Shown here in pieces: positions 36,801 through 48,800 of a stretch of 64,000 nt of DNA. Positions within the stretch are counted from its first letter, which is position 1. Every line of letters begins with the position of its first letter. This DNA comes from Gerris lacustris (taxonomy: Eukaryota; Arthropoda; Insecta; Hemiptera; Gerridae). Both the position numbers and the translations under genes were made by a program. The notes beneath the pieces are model-generated. The model saw only the letters and a list, made by a program, of their open reading frames with translations, was not told the origin of the DNA and searched no databases. Location: NCBI GenBank assembly GCA_951217055.1, contig OX578284.1, positions 46,041,677 through 46,105,676 of the forward strand, written 5' to 3'.

Positions 36801-36856
36801 CTGAAGAATTCCTCTTCTTTACCGCGCTAGCGTGGTAAAGAAGAGGAATTCTTCAG
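36801..36856. repeat. 56-bp near-perfect palindrome
   Basis: CTGAAGAATTCCTCTTCTTT at the left is mirrored exactly by AAAGAAGAGGAATTCTTCAG at the right. The centre ACCGCGCTAGCGTGGT differs from perfect symmetry by a single position pair, which would be a G-T wobble in RNA. Confidence 0.9.
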
Positions 36857-36899
36857 AACTATGAGACGCGCATTCGCAATGAATACAAATGCGTAAATA

Positions 36900-37655
36900 A
36901 TCACTTTCTACGCATCTAAACAGAGATATAATGTTTATATTTCGTATCAATCGTGGATAAAATTCTTTTTAGACCTTTATTATTGTTTTATATCACTTAA
37001 AGTAAAGTATTGTTTTTAATTCTTGCTTTATCGAGCCCTTTGCTTTTTTAATTTTGTAGTCCTGCTAACTCTAAAATGATTTTTGCTTCTTAGGTTTGCT
37101 TTATAAGGTAAAAGAAGCATTGTAAACATACTCAAGAATCAAAAATGTAGCATGACTTAATGAGCAATTTTTTAAAGAGATCTGTGTATTATTGGCTTAT
37201 GATAATATAGGAAAATTTTGGTTTAGAATTTTGATGGGTGAAAAAAAAATTTGGTACACGGGGTACAAAAGTCAAAATAGTATTACCCTTCAAGATGCAT
37301 GTCGTTGGAAAGCTCTTAAGAGTACTGTAACTGTTTTTATATATATTTTTGTCATATTTTCGTGTAAGAGGGGGGGGGGGGGTAAATGGGAAAAACACGT
37401 TTTTACGCTATTTTTTACCCTAAATTGTCAAAATTTGACCCCTAAATGGACTCCAATAATTCTGACCAACGAACTCATCCTTTCTTTTGATATTATTGAC
37501 ATTTTAAAATTTGTTTGGATTTTTTAAGTGCATCCTAGCGTGAGATATCGTATGGAGTGACACATACATGCATAAAAAAAGTGTTAAATTTCAGGAATCG
37601 ATTAAGAATGGTCTTAAACAGATTTCCATGGAGAAAATTTTCAAAAATTTTGAAG
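36900..37655. other. non-coding stretch with a G13 run
   Basis: No gene recognised. A G homopolymer lies at 37370-37382. Sequence around it ('gcatgtcgttggaaagctct') looks like another dispersed repeat, but only one copy is in the window. Confidence 0.35.
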
Positions 37656-37659
37656 CCAA

Positions 37660-38115
37660 TGCAATAGCTTAATTTTCTTCGGAATTCGCTAAAATTCCTA
37701 AACAGAATCCGTTTTAGACATCAGTGTCTGCTGTTCAACATTTTTTATGAACCACAGAAAAACTATCTGAAAAACTGCTTCTCCGTTTTTATTGAAATTT
37801 GGATTGTAGATCTTAATTAGCCCATTCTCAGTTCCATATTAATTTCAACCTTGTGCTTGTGCCCAATTTTTTTTTTTTTTTTTATCACCTATATTTGTGA
37901 AAGTACTCTTCCGACTTTGAAGAAATTTTGATGGTTTATCAACAGATGGTCTCGGTTAATTTTAACCGTCTGCACACATTTAATAAAAAATAAGAGTGAC
38001 CCCTATCGGGATTGAAACAGGAACAAACAACCACACTTTCAATTCCATGTGACTGTTCCTCCTATAATAGGATGCGAAGCTATGAGCCTCACTAATTAGC
38101 AGACTATTATGAACG
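37660..38115 (+). repeat. family B repeat copy
   Basis: 'aatccgttttagacatcag', 'ctatctgaaaaactgcttc', CCGTTTTTATTGAAATTTGG, 'agcccattctcagttccata' and GGGATTGAAACAGGAACAA, ending 'gcgaagctatgagcctcact'. Confidence 0.75.
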
Positions 38116-38421
38116 AGGAATGTTGTTTGTTTTGACAGCTTTACCTCACTTTTTACAAACAGTTAAGTGTATTTAAAGCCAAATAAGGATTCTTTTCACT
38201 GGGGCTTGTTAAATAACTGTTAATTAATCTTACTTGAACTTTACTTGTTTTTTCTCTTCCTGCTTATGATACCCTTAGTTATTTACACAATTATTTTAGC
38301 ATCAATAAGCCATTTGGGGATAAATAATTCAATGATCAAATAGGAAAGTTATAAACAACTATCTAATTGTGGAATGCTGGCTTGAATATATTAATTAAGA
38401 CAATTTTTATATTTGTTTCAG

Positions 38422-38500
38422 TAGTACATCAGCCGGAAGTGCTCCCAACAAAGTACCGAAGAGTGCTCTTACACCTATCAGTCGGCTCAAGAAATTTCAG
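38422..38500 (+). CDS. penultimate coding exon of an unidentified, probably nuclear protein
   Basis: The acceptor TTTGTTTCAG at 38412-38421 and donor CAG|GTATGA at 38501 bound 79 bases that read, after one leading base, STSAGSAPNKVPKSALTP and ISRLKKFQ. The exon ends in phase 0 and joins the next exon to give KKFQ-KLRDRNLRKEV. The leading single base needs an upstream exon ending in phase 2, which the candidate exon at 1146-1243 provides. The peptide is basic and Ser/Pro/Lys-rich, with possible TP phosphorylation sites. No family recognised. Confidence 0.75.
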
Positions 38501-38619
38501 GTATGATACTCCCTGTGGAAGGATTTAATATTAAAAATAATTATTGTTTTTATACTTTGATTGTACATATATTGTTTTTTGTTGTTTTATATTTTTTTTG
38601 TTTGTTGTTTTTGTTGCAG

Positions 38620-39546
38620 AAATTGCGAGATAGAAACCTGAGAAAAGAGGTTTTATACAGGAATAATATTAGAAAACATCTCAAAATGTTAGAGAACGTT
38701 GAGGCACAGCCTTCTGGGACTGTACCAGTTAAATCACCTATGATGCTTAAAGAACTTGTCAAAATTGAAAACGGTGACAAAGACATTGAAAATGGAATTA
38801 AAAAGAATGGGGAAAACGGTGTGAACGGTATGGAAGAGGAGTTAGTAGTAGATGTGGTCGAGACGAATGGTGTAGAGGAAAATGGGGAAGTAAGGAGAAG
38901 TCCAAGAAGAAGTAAAGCCAAGGAGCAAGATGCCATTGTAAAAGAGATGGAAGTAGAAGTGGAAGAGACACCCCAAACTAACCAAGTTAAAGAATCCCCT
39001 GGAAGACAGAGTCCTGAAGTAAGAGATCTCGAAGTCAACGTCCATATTATCGAGAGTCCTGCGTCTATACCTAGAAGGAAGTCCACTCCTCGACGAGCTT
39101 CACCAGAAATTTCTTCTTCTTTGCCTGACAGACTTGAAGAGACTTCCTCCTACGATTCGAACTGGATGAGTGAATCCATAAGAATATCCGGAAGGAGACC
39201 AATCAGAGACATGTCTCCTCCAAGGAAACGCAAGTCCGATGATTTCTCTGAAGGACCTTCTTCTAAAAGGATGGCATATACACCTTCAGTTCCGAGTCCT
39301 GGATGGAGGTTCTTATCTCCGTTTTCCCTCTTCAAGAAAACGCCTCGAACAGTTTCAAACCGACCTGTTGACGATTCTCTTTTTGTCAACGTATCGACAG
39401 AGTCCGAAGCCGATCTCGATCTGGACACATCCATCATCTCCGAGCCTCCTTCCGAAGACATCGCTCCTGGAACAAGCGAACAAACTATGGAAAGACCTAC
39501 TACTGAATCTCCTAGATCCATGAATTGGCTTTGTAGACTCATGTAG
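38620..39546 (+). CDS. last coding exon (308 codons) of an unidentified, probably nuclear disordered protein
   Basis: The acceptor TTGTTGCAG ends at 38619, and the frame runs to TAG at 39544-39546. It opens with a basic, probably helical segment (KLRDRNLRKEVLYRNNIRKH). An acidic, Asn/Glu/Gly-rich stretch follows (ENGIKKNGENGVNG), then RRSPRRSKAK, repeated Ser-Pro sites (ESPGRQSPE, TPRRASPE) and a bipartite-type nuclear signal (SPPRKRKSDD...SSKRM, around 39211-39275). Next is an aromatic patch, GWRFLSPFSLFKKTPR, an acidic Ser-rich stretch, and the end WLCRLM. No enzymatic domain is visible. Composition suggests a chromatin, cell-cycle or nuclear-envelope protein regulated by proline-directed kinases, but this is inference. 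Long antisense frames across it are shadows. The ATG at 38503 lies in the intron and is not a start. Confidence 0.85.
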   Translation, partial: KLRDRNLRKEVLYRNNIRKHLKMLENVEAQPSGTVPVKSPMMLKELVKIENGDKDIENGIKKNGENGVNGMEEELVVDVVETNGVEENGEVRRSPRRSKAKEQDAIVKEMEVEVEETPQTNQVKESPGRQSPEVRDLEVNVHIIESPASIPRRKSTPRRASPEISSSLPDRLEETSSYDSNWMSESIRISGRRPIRDMSPPRKRKSDDFSEGPSSKRMAYTPSVPSPGWRFLSPFSLFKKTPRTVSNRPVDDSLFVNVSTESEADLDLDTSIISEPPSEDIAPGTSEQTMERPTTESPRSMNWLCRLM

Positions 39547-42500
39547 GACAACCATCTGAATAATAGGAGGCATCCTATAGACGATCCATTTGCGATCACT
39601 TACGATAATAGTTATTATCATATTGCAAGCAGGGATACAACTTTTGATGGTCGCTCGAAGGGTAATCATGATACCTCTTAAGATGCAATCAGTTTTTCTT
39701 TAAACTGTGTCATCACTTTTCGAATTCATTGGTTTTTACAAATCACTGGATTTTTTTTACACTTATCATCTGTTGTGTCTCTGGTGTACATTATTTAAAG
39801 GCAGAAGGCAAATGAATATTCCCAACTTTTCATAATTTATTACAAACCATATGTTTATCTGAATTTTTGGTATTATTTCATTTCATTTAAATATCATGAT
39901 TTTACTCCCTTACATCAAGTTTAAATAACTTAATGTCTCATATTTTTTAACCATTTATATTTATATCAGAAATACTTCTTACTTAAATATAACTAAATTT
40001 TCCCATTATTTACTAGTTAACACAGTTCATTTACACATTTATACCCATATTACTAGTTTATACTCATAAGTTCCCTTCAATCCATAACCTTAATAATATT
40101 TGCCTTCTGTCAAAATATTGTATTTCCTTTTATTTGATGGAACACAAGTAGATGGTATTATGCATCACTACCTACATTACCGAACCAAATCTTTCATTAT
40201 GTGTCAAGCAAACATAAATATAATATCTTAGAGTACAATTAAACAAAGCATTTTTTAATTACATAAATTTTATCGACGAAATTGACCGACTTAAAAATTA
40301 AGGGTTTTTTTAATTAAAAAAAAAAAATGAAAAAATGCTGGTGAGCAGTTCTCATTAGATCATAGTAGAGCTTCTAGTTAGTGGCAATTTTCTAAAAATT
40401 TGTTTTTAATATGAATTTCTACTTTGTACAAAATTATTACTACATTAAGAAATAATATTTTTAAACCTTTTCCAATGACAGTGGCATATTGATATCTCAA
40501 AATGTTGAGTAGGTCGAAATGATTTCCTTTTCCCTTGCTAATAACCTGGATATTGCTAATAACCTTGATAACTCGAATTAAAAACATATTCCCTTAAATT
40601 TCGAGTTATTATAAATGTCGTAAAAAATTTGAGTTATTATAAACATGTATCGATGTATTATAAATGTTTACAAGTTATAAAGAAGACATGTGGTTTAATT
40701 AATTTACGAGTTTTTTTTTTGTGGCAAAAATTCTCTTTTGTTTTGGCCAAATAAAACTTGATTATTTATTGATAAAAGAGCGAATGGGCATTGACGTTGC
40801 CGATCGATTAATGTATACATAATGCACCTGAAACCAATTTCTCATGCAGATTTATTAAGTGGTGATTCTGTGCCCACTAATATTATGTTAATGTGTTGAT
40901 CAGGGTATTGTTGACCACTTTAATCGGACATGGTTTCTGAAATGTCCCTTATCCAGAGTTATTGATAGAAATGAAAAAAAAATACATATATTCTCGCCAT
41001 GCCCTATTGCTCGCCATAATGTAAATTCTTAAACCATGCAATGCTTTTATATTAAATAGCACTTTTTTTTAGTCCACATATTCAAATATTTCAGCCACTT
41101 TAACTATCTCACTTAACTTTGTTAATATTTTTAATATCAAGGTGTCTTTTGTATAACTCTTATTGAATAAATTATATTATAAATAATTAATTTAGAGTAC
41201 ATACAAATATATTTATCCTCATGGTACATGTAGATAAATAGAGGTAAAAAAATAGTATTAAACTTCATAAATGTATTTATCACTAAATGGTCAAATTTAA
41301 TTTAATCAGATGTGTAATTAAGCTAATTATTAGGAGTTATCAAACTATCTTAAACTCTCCAATGCTGGTGGGACAAACATATTTTCACAAATGATTTTGT
41401 GATATTTTCGCGTACAAAAATGTTCTAGTTATTATTGGATTAATAATAACAATTATAAATAAATCTGCATATTCTTATGCTTTAAAGATATTGATTTAAA
41501 CATTAAATTTTATTATTAATCTGTGAGTAAACCTAGAACATATTGATTTTTTTGTTCCCTTGAGAATAAAGTCCCCGGAATGGGTTCGAAACATTGTGTT
41601 TTCTAAATCTCTGACGTGGTTCTAGACCGTATCTCCATTGGTTCTAGACTTAATAACTCTTGCCGCAGAACCCTTCACTGTAGAAATAAACCCTAGTATA
41701 TGGTGGGGGTAACACAAGGTGTTGGTAGGTCAAACAATTTCTATATTTGTATATCGCAATATCTGTTAACCCATTTTTGTGGCTTTCCCCCCAATTAGTA
41801 GGTGTATTTTTATTGTCAACCATGCCTTTAACCATTTCATTTCACACTTATATTTAGAAATAAGTATCAACGAAGGTACAAATAAGTTTGTTTATGTATT
41901 GAATAAAAAAAAACAAGTAATTTCATATTGTAAAAAAATATTAACGGCAATTTAATGGCTACGATAATTTTTTTTATATTTAATCTTCTACCTCCCTCCT
42001 TATTTTTCTATTGTGTTCTGAAAAATTTTGCCCAAATAGTTTTTATTTATTTAACAATAATTTAATAATCTTTCATGGATTGTTTATTTGTTTTTTGCTT
42101 TTTTTTATTGTGGATAAATAAAAGACAAACTTTCAATTGAAAATGTTGTTCGTAAATATTTATAGTTATTACATTTTGTGATCTGTTGTGTTAACGCAGT
42201 TGTTTTGTTTTTGTAAATTAGGGATGTATTTTACAGATTTGTCTTCTGTTTTTCCCCTCTTTTTATTTTTTACTGTAGAAGAAAAATAAAAGTAAGAAGC
42301 AATTTAACATAATTATATAAATTTAGATAATTAGGGAAATAAAAAAGAAATATTGTACTTCTTTTTTTAAATGAATAAATGAATTAATAAATGTGTGAGA
42401 TATTAATTAGTAGTTATTAATATTATTTTTGAAAAAGTATGTGTATATATACTTTTTTAATTTAAAATTTGAGATTATTTTGTCCGGTTCTTTTATATTG

Positions 42501-43530
42501 TATAAATAACTTTTTTTTTTCATTATTGCTCAACTTATGTATTTTAATGTAGTTAAAACTCTCTTAAAAATAAACTAAAGGAGATGGTAGACCTGTTCGG
42601 ATTGTGAAGTAACCTAAATAACTATAAATACAGAAAGGTACCTACTTGGGGCTCTACGTTGAGCTGAGTGACATCTTTAAATTATTCTGAAAGTACATTT
42701 AAAAATTATGATATTTTAATTTAAAAATGTTACAAATATTTGAAAGTGCACAAATCGAACTTCTTGTTCTATCTTTAATAATAATCCATAGTGCAATAGC
42801 CTGTGGTTGTCAAAATAATTAATTATTAATATTTGTATCATTAATATGTGATTAAAGAAGAATAAAGATCAAAGATTAAGTGCACTCTTTGAAGACAATC
42901 GAATATAGTAAAATGGAAAATTAAGTAATTTTTTTAAGACCCAACATATTTTTTCTTGAGCACTAACACCTCAGATATAAGAACAAAAGAATAACACTAT
43001 TATTGACTTATGAAGGACCAACTTTTACTTAGCCATTTTACTATAAAAGATTATTTGTGCACACTAAAAAGTTTTAATTAAATTAATTTGGTTTTAGAAA
43101 TTGATGTATATGAGTTTTATTTATATTATTTTTGGTTACTCAAATGAGTTATATTTAAAGAAAATCATTGACTTTAAGTAAGTGAAGTGATAATATTTCT
43201 GCTTTGAGAGAACTTAATAATAAAGTAGATATTTTATTCTTTAGAAATTGATTTAGTAAGGAGAAAGTAATTAATTGTATTTATTAGTGATGGGAAAGCA
43301 ATGTGTTGTATTCATCTCTTGAAATCCTCCCCTTTCTTTTATCCCTTTTTATAGTGTTGATTAAATTACCTATTTACCTTTAATTTTGTTGACAGAAATG
43401 TTTTTAGGATTTTTTTTTTTGTATAGTTTTATTTTTACGTCTTTTTTTGTCTTTTTAATTTGTAATTAAAAATATATTTCTAATTATAAGGTTAAAAATA
43501 ATTTATTTTTTTCCCTTCCACACTTTTTTT
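39547..43530 (+). other. repeat-poor AT-rich stretch, candidate long 3' UTR
   Basis: For about 4 kb after the stop codon none of the dispersed families occurs, in contrast to the DNA on both sides. Several AATAAA signals are present (for example near 40750, 42115 and 42285). A long 3' UTR under some constraint would explain this, but it is inference. No other gene is seen here. Confidence 0.35.
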
Positions 43531-43533
43531 GGT

Positions 43534-43855
43534 ACTTCTTTAGATTGTTGCTCCCCTATGTATTTTTATAATATAAATGACTTTGACTAAATAACTATTA
43601 AGACACAGGGATGTTTAGTCCAATCTGCCCCATTTTTTTAGGATATAAATTGATATAATTATTTATTCATTCCTTAGTCTAAATTCTAAATAATTAGATA
43701 AATGGATGTTTAGTCCAATGTACTTGGGACAAAGGAATATCACACTACTGTTTTTATAAGTCAAGTAACAGTCTAAAGAAGAACATTCAATATACCTTTA
43801 GATTCTTACTCCCCCTCTGGTTTTTTTATAAGAGGAGTAACAATCCAAAGTAGTG
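43534..43855 (+). mobile_element. MITE1 copy 4, with an internal duplication
   Basis: The standard left part is followed by a partial repeat of its own interior: 'ttaggatataaattgatata', 'ccttagtctaaattc', then 'ggacaaaggaatatcacact' and 'gaggagtaacaatccaaag'. Longer than other copies. Confidence 0.8.
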
Positions 43856-44084
43856 ACCTCTTCTCCTTAGTTGGTGTTGTCCACCACTTTTGCATTCTGC
43901 TGGCCAAGTTTTATTTAGACAAATGTGTTACAAATTCAGTAGTAGTTCGTCCTACTGGGAAGCTTAAGCTAAAGCTGAAGTTATATGGAACTATTGAGAG
44001 AGAAATTTCATGGCATAACACTTCTTCAGCATGTAGCTCATGGATGCTTAAAATGTTTTTGAGTTGTTGTACTTATCACAATAC

Positions 44085-44760
44085 ACAGTTAGTTCAGTAA
44101 GTATCGGGACTAATTTTATAAAAAATTATGTATTTGATATGTATTAACAATGAGTTAATATAATTCAAAATATAATTATTCTTCTGCATCAATACAGTGT
44201 TTTTTTCATTGTTCATGTTTATATGTCCCCCCCTGGAATTTTATAACCGTAAAGCCCTTCAGGCACGGTGTTTAGACAATTGTCCCGAAATGATGTCCAT
44301 TTAGGCTTGTTTTGATCCGAGGGAACAAAATGAAGCCGGAGGAATCCAAATCTGGACTGTAAGGGGCCACATTGTGTTTGGCCAATGCCTTCCTTTCAAT
44401 TAGCGATGTGTGACTGGGTCATTGTTGTGATGGAGAATTCAGGTATCGGCGATCTCTCTTGAAAAGCAAGGTTGCAGGCCTTGTCTTAAACGCTAGGCAA
44501 GTAACTTCTTAAGCCGAGCATTTCCAAATACCTTTCAAGATTAGTCTTTGGGCAAGCAGTTTGGCCGCTCTACCATTGGCAATGATTGTCAAATATTGGA
44601 GACTGGAGAAGGTTTGTCGAAGAGAATGAGCAACCTTGCAATGCCCTGCTCAATCCCTAGTCAAAGGAGCCTCCTTCCATCTTCCTGGGACACTGGGCCA
44701 GTAGCCATTCATCCTTGCCAATTGTAATTCATTGCTGCAAGGTGAGGCATAAATTGGAAG
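44085..44760 (-). pseudogene. mariner-like transposase relic
   Basis: On the minus strand, around 44310-44440, the DNA reads HTSLIERKALAKHNVAPYSP and then DLDSSGFILFPRIKTSL. These match the C-terminal catalytic region of mariner-family (Tc1/mariner) transposases, whose typical form is HTS..V..FLAKHN...PYSPDLAP.DFFLFP. The last catalytic Asp lies in this region in the family, but the motif is degraded, and stops and frame changes occur upstream. The left boundary near 44085 starts 'ttagttcagtaagtatcggg', which could be an inverted terminal repeat. The partner was not found. Dead. Confidence 0.7.
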
Positions 44761-45273
44761 CAATTATTTGAGAATGACTCCTGGGCATAAGTGTGGCCTT
44801 TGCTTTATCCTGAATACCATTGTATTGACAGTTGGGTTTTTAAGCTATTCTGTCTACTCCATACAGCTAGTTCAGGGTTTTGGGCTTCAAGAAAAAAAAA
44901 GGTGCAAACTTTTCTGCCAATCCTACAATGATTCTAACTCTTACAGTGCACTAAGACAGGAACTTTGCTTTCTTCCCCCCTCCCCCTCTTTATTATGATT
45001 TGAAATATATTACCAACTTTTTTTTTTTTGTTATTTAATAAAATTACAATCTTAATAGGGGATTGTTCGAAAGCAGTGGGGTTGAGAAGGGGAGAAAGAA
45101 AAAAAAAAAAAAAAAATAGGGGCACCAAACATAAAGAGGCACCTCATTTAGTATGTTCCAGTAGTTCCTAGATAAATTAACTTAAAATGTGTATTGACAT
45201 TTTTATGAAATAGGTTTTTGTTCGTGTTTTATTTTTTTTAAATTTGAGTCACTCTTTTCTTCCCACATCGCAG

Positions 45274-45358
45274 ATTTCCTGTGGAAGAGAAAGTTTACCT
45301 CAGAATAAGGAAGGCTGTCCCCCAAGGAATCGCCACATTGGAAAGAGAAGATGATTAG
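45274..45358 (+). other. candidate orphan terminal coding exon
   Basis: A good acceptor, TTTTCTTCCCACATCGCAG, ends at 45273. After it, one frame reads FPVEEKVYLRIRKAVPQG, IATLEREDD and stops with TAG at 45356-45358. The peptide is charged and protein-like in an otherwise AT-rich non-coding context. No matching upstream exon and no family were recognised. It could be a fragment of a pseudogene. Confidence 0.2.
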
Positions 45359-45359
45359 A

Positions 45360-46250
45360 AACAATGTTTTGTAAGAGTATGTAAAATTCACTCAATATAT
45401 ATTTTTAATTACTGATCCATTTTATTGCATATTTAAGATGACCTGGGTATTTAAATTTGTTAGACTTAGTACTAACTGTCAGGGTCAGGCCCTGATCCTA
45501 CTGAGAGCCGAGAGAAACTACCCCCCCCCCCCCCTTGGTCACCTAATGTAGTAAAGGGCCCCATAAAAACGCTCTGCCCAGAGTGTTATTTACCCTGGAT
45601 TGCCCCCCCCCTCCTGCTAACTGTACAACTAGACTGTCAGTAGTGGTCTTTGTCATTTTCTTAACGACTCACCAAAAAATGAATTATATATTATAAGAAA
45701 AGGGACAAAAAAGAAAACTATGTGGTCTGTACTATTTACCCACCCAGGTCATCATGAAATAGGGGTGTACCCACCTAAAACAGTGCTGATCTCCAGTCTC
45801 TTCTAGGTATTATATTATTGTGACACTCTATGTAAAAAAAAACAAACGATTTAAAATATTTATATATATTCTTATTATTAAAATACATTGACAATAAAAT
45901 TAACATTTAAAATTTAATAATATAAAATTAAAAGACTAGCTTTTTAATAAAATTATCATATTGTTTATAACAACAATTTGTTTTTTAATAAAAATATTCT
46001 CAGTTTAAAATTATGAACGTAACAGAAGTAAAACATAAATTGTTACTACAAAATAGTAAAAGTTAAAAACGGATACATAAAGGAAAATATAATCGTTTAA
46101 ATTTAAGTGTCTTTCAAAATAATTGTTTGTAATAATTTAACTAGATCTTAGGGAAAAGGCTATATTCAAGATTTTTGAACCTTTCTCAAATGAACACTCG
46201 CTGATTTTACTCGTTAACAACCACCACACTTAAAACAAGTTGCTAATTAT
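45360..46250. other. non-coding stretch with C homopolymers
   Basis: C runs at 45521-45534 and about 45602-45610. The second half is simple AT-rich DNA. No gene recognised. Confidence 0.4.
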
Positions 46251-46253
46251 GGT

Positions 46254-46499
46254 ACTTCTTTAGATTGTTACAGCCCCATTCTTTTTAGAATATAAATAGA
46301 TATAATTATTTATACATTCCTTTCTATAAATAACTATTAAGATAAAGGAATGTTTAGTCCAATGTACTTTGGGACAAAGGAATATCACATTTCTGTTTTT
46401 ATAAGGGTAGTAACAGTCTAAGAAGAACATTCCATACACCTTCTTTAGATTGTTACTCACTTATGTTTTTTTATAAGGGGGGTAACAATCTAAAGAAGT
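46254..46499 (+). mobile_element. MITE1 copy 5
   Basis: Full four-module layout, ending GGGGGGTAACAATCTAAAGA. Interior 'actttgggacaaaggaatat' well preserved. Confidence 0.9.
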
Positions 46500-46757
46500 G
46501 TCATAATGATCATATTGAGCAACTCCCTTGGAAGAATTTAGAGACTACTGAATCCACTTCTTTCCCAGAAGATTAAGTTTCAATAGACATTAGCCAAGTA
46601 AGCCTATGCTAAAATTTTGTTGTATAGCTTATTCATAATCCCTCAACTAACTTTATTAGTGACATTGTTACTTTTAACAACGTTGTGAGCCGATCTAAAT
46701 TCAACAAAACAAAGTTTTTAAAAAAAAAAAAAAAATCGTACGGTAACTAATTATATA

Positions 46758-47494
46758 AATAAACAGGTCAAGTGTGTGCTAGTCAGCACACAGCGAGGGT
46801 CCGTAGGCCACCACACTGTATAGTTAAAGTAGTACCCTATTGATGGTGTTTTTTAAAATGCTAAAAAGCTTACTTTGAACTATCCTGTGGGTCTGATATT
46901 CTCAAAACACATAAAAAACTTCCGATAAAGTATTTTTTTGCCACTGAACCGGACTACAACCATATAAATACATCAAAAAGACCATAATTATAAAAATAAA
47001 ACGTATTTTGTCAATAGAAAATAAAATAATATTTTTTTCGAAATTTCCAAAAAGTGGTATCTTTACTTTAGGTCGAAGAATGTTCAGGAATTTTTTCAGT
47101 TTCTTTGCACTTCACATAAGCGAGATAGAGGGGGGGGGGACATGTTTCACACCCACTTCAAACTTGCCTACGCTCGCCCTATCAAAGTTATAACCAAAGA
47201 ATTATATATTTTTGTAATCACCTCGACGTACCCTTTCATATGATACCCCTCACGGTGTCGAAAAAAAATAAAAAAATGTTAACCCTTAAGTTTTTTTACC
47301 CTAATTTTTTTTGAAAAATATTTTTTTTAAGTCGCTATATTTTTAAAATATGTGGGTAGGTACAATACACATACACGCCAAATTTCAAAGTTATCAGATG
47401 AAAGTTGTAGCCGTGAGAGCATGCGACAGGACGGACGGACAGACCCACGCAGGAAAATATAAGGGTCCTTGGTTTTGCCTACGGACCCTAAAAA
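46758..47494. mobile_element. family A element, copy 3
   Basis: Same orientation and ends as copy 2: AATAAACAGGTCAAGTGTG, GAGGGTCCGTAGGCC ... TTTTGCCTACGGACCCTAAA. Includes CAGACCCACGCAGGAAAAT, absent from copy 2 but present in copy 1. Confidence 0.8.
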
Positions 47495-47499
47495 CTTTG

Positions 47500-48145
47500 T
47501 TTCTTAATTCTGAATTTGAATAGCTAATAGAATCATAACAAAATTTTTCCACCAGTTTTACAAAATTCAACTATCAGAGAAAGTTATACTAAAGTTTGAA
47601 CTTATTAACAGGGGATTTTTTTCTCCTAAAATATACTTAGTTTTTTTGTTACTTCATCACTAATCATGCTTTGGTAATTCTTTGCTATGGTAATTTAACC
47701 TCCAGAATGCATAAAAACGCGTTTTTAGAGGTTATATTTTCAAAAAACTTCCGGCTTGGACCCTCCGACGTTCCAGTACTGGAAAATTTGTGAGTGCACC
47801 TCTGATTAAAATTTTAGCTTCCAAAGATAAGTATTTATAAATACTAATAATTTTGTTTACAAAAATAATATATTAATAGGTCAAAAAGATTAAGAAGAAA
47901 GACACATTAAATAGAATTTTATGAATCAATAAAAATTCTACAGATCATAATATTAAATTATTATTTTTTAGGAAAATACATCAGATATAAATAATTAAAT
48001 AAATCATTTTCTTTATTTATAAAAAAAAAAAATGTTTTTAAATCAGTCCTACCATAAAGGTTATTAACAATTAAAAAATGAAAATCTCAAGAAACAATTA
48101 ATAAAATTAAGGAATTATGAATTTCTGGTGGTGACCATGTCTTAA
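47500..48145. other. non-coding stretch
   Basis: No gene or named repeat recognised. Confidence 0.35.
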
Positions 48146-48150
48146 AGGGA

Positions 48151-48404
48151 ACTTCTTTAGATTGTTACTGCCCCATTTTTTTCTTTTAGAATATAAAATG
48201 GATATAATTATTTATACATTCCTTAGTCTAAATAACTATAAAGACAAAGGAATGTTTAGTCCAAAGTACTTTGGGACAAAGGAATATCACACTTCTGTTT
48301 TTAAAGGGGGAGTAACAGTCTAAAGAAGAACATTCAGTACACCTTCTTTAGATTGTTAGTACCTTCTGTTTTTTTTATAAGGGGAGTAACTATCTATAGA
48401 AGTG
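48151..48404 (+). mobile_element. MITE1 copy 6
   Basis: Full layout with slightly degenerate right end (AGTAACTATCTATAGAAG). Confidence 0.88.
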
Positions 48405-48800
48405 CCTCTTTATGTTTGTTATCATATCAGTGACGTGAGATTCTTCAGAAGGGTAAACGTTATTCTAAGGAAGTAACAAAATTAAATGTTCAGGGTCTAC
48501 ATCCATCAAGACCTGGCCAACATAAGAAGGTTTAAAATTTCATCATAACACTAGCCTCAAAGCTATGCAATAAAAATCAACTTAACTGGTAAAATAAGAA
48601 AACAATTCTAATAAACAAATTTTAATTTTCCGTCTTATATCAAAAATGTTGGTAAAGCAAGTAAAGGTTCCATTAGTCCTATTAATTCATGACAAATGGT
48701 TGAGAAAAAAAAATATGTAAAATCGTAAGAGATCTCACAAGCTTTTGTTTTTGAAGTATTACATAATTTTGATTAGTAGTTCACAGATAAGTTTTAAAAA

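Noticed and set aside
38503..38619. ATG at 38503 as the start of the 347-codon frame
   Set aside because: It sits just after a donor site in a short AT-rich intron. The Phe/Leu/Val-rich N-terminus it would add is intron translation.
38550..39669. Antisense and alternate-frame open frames of up to 178 codons
   Set aside because: Shadows of the spliced coding exon at 38620-39546.
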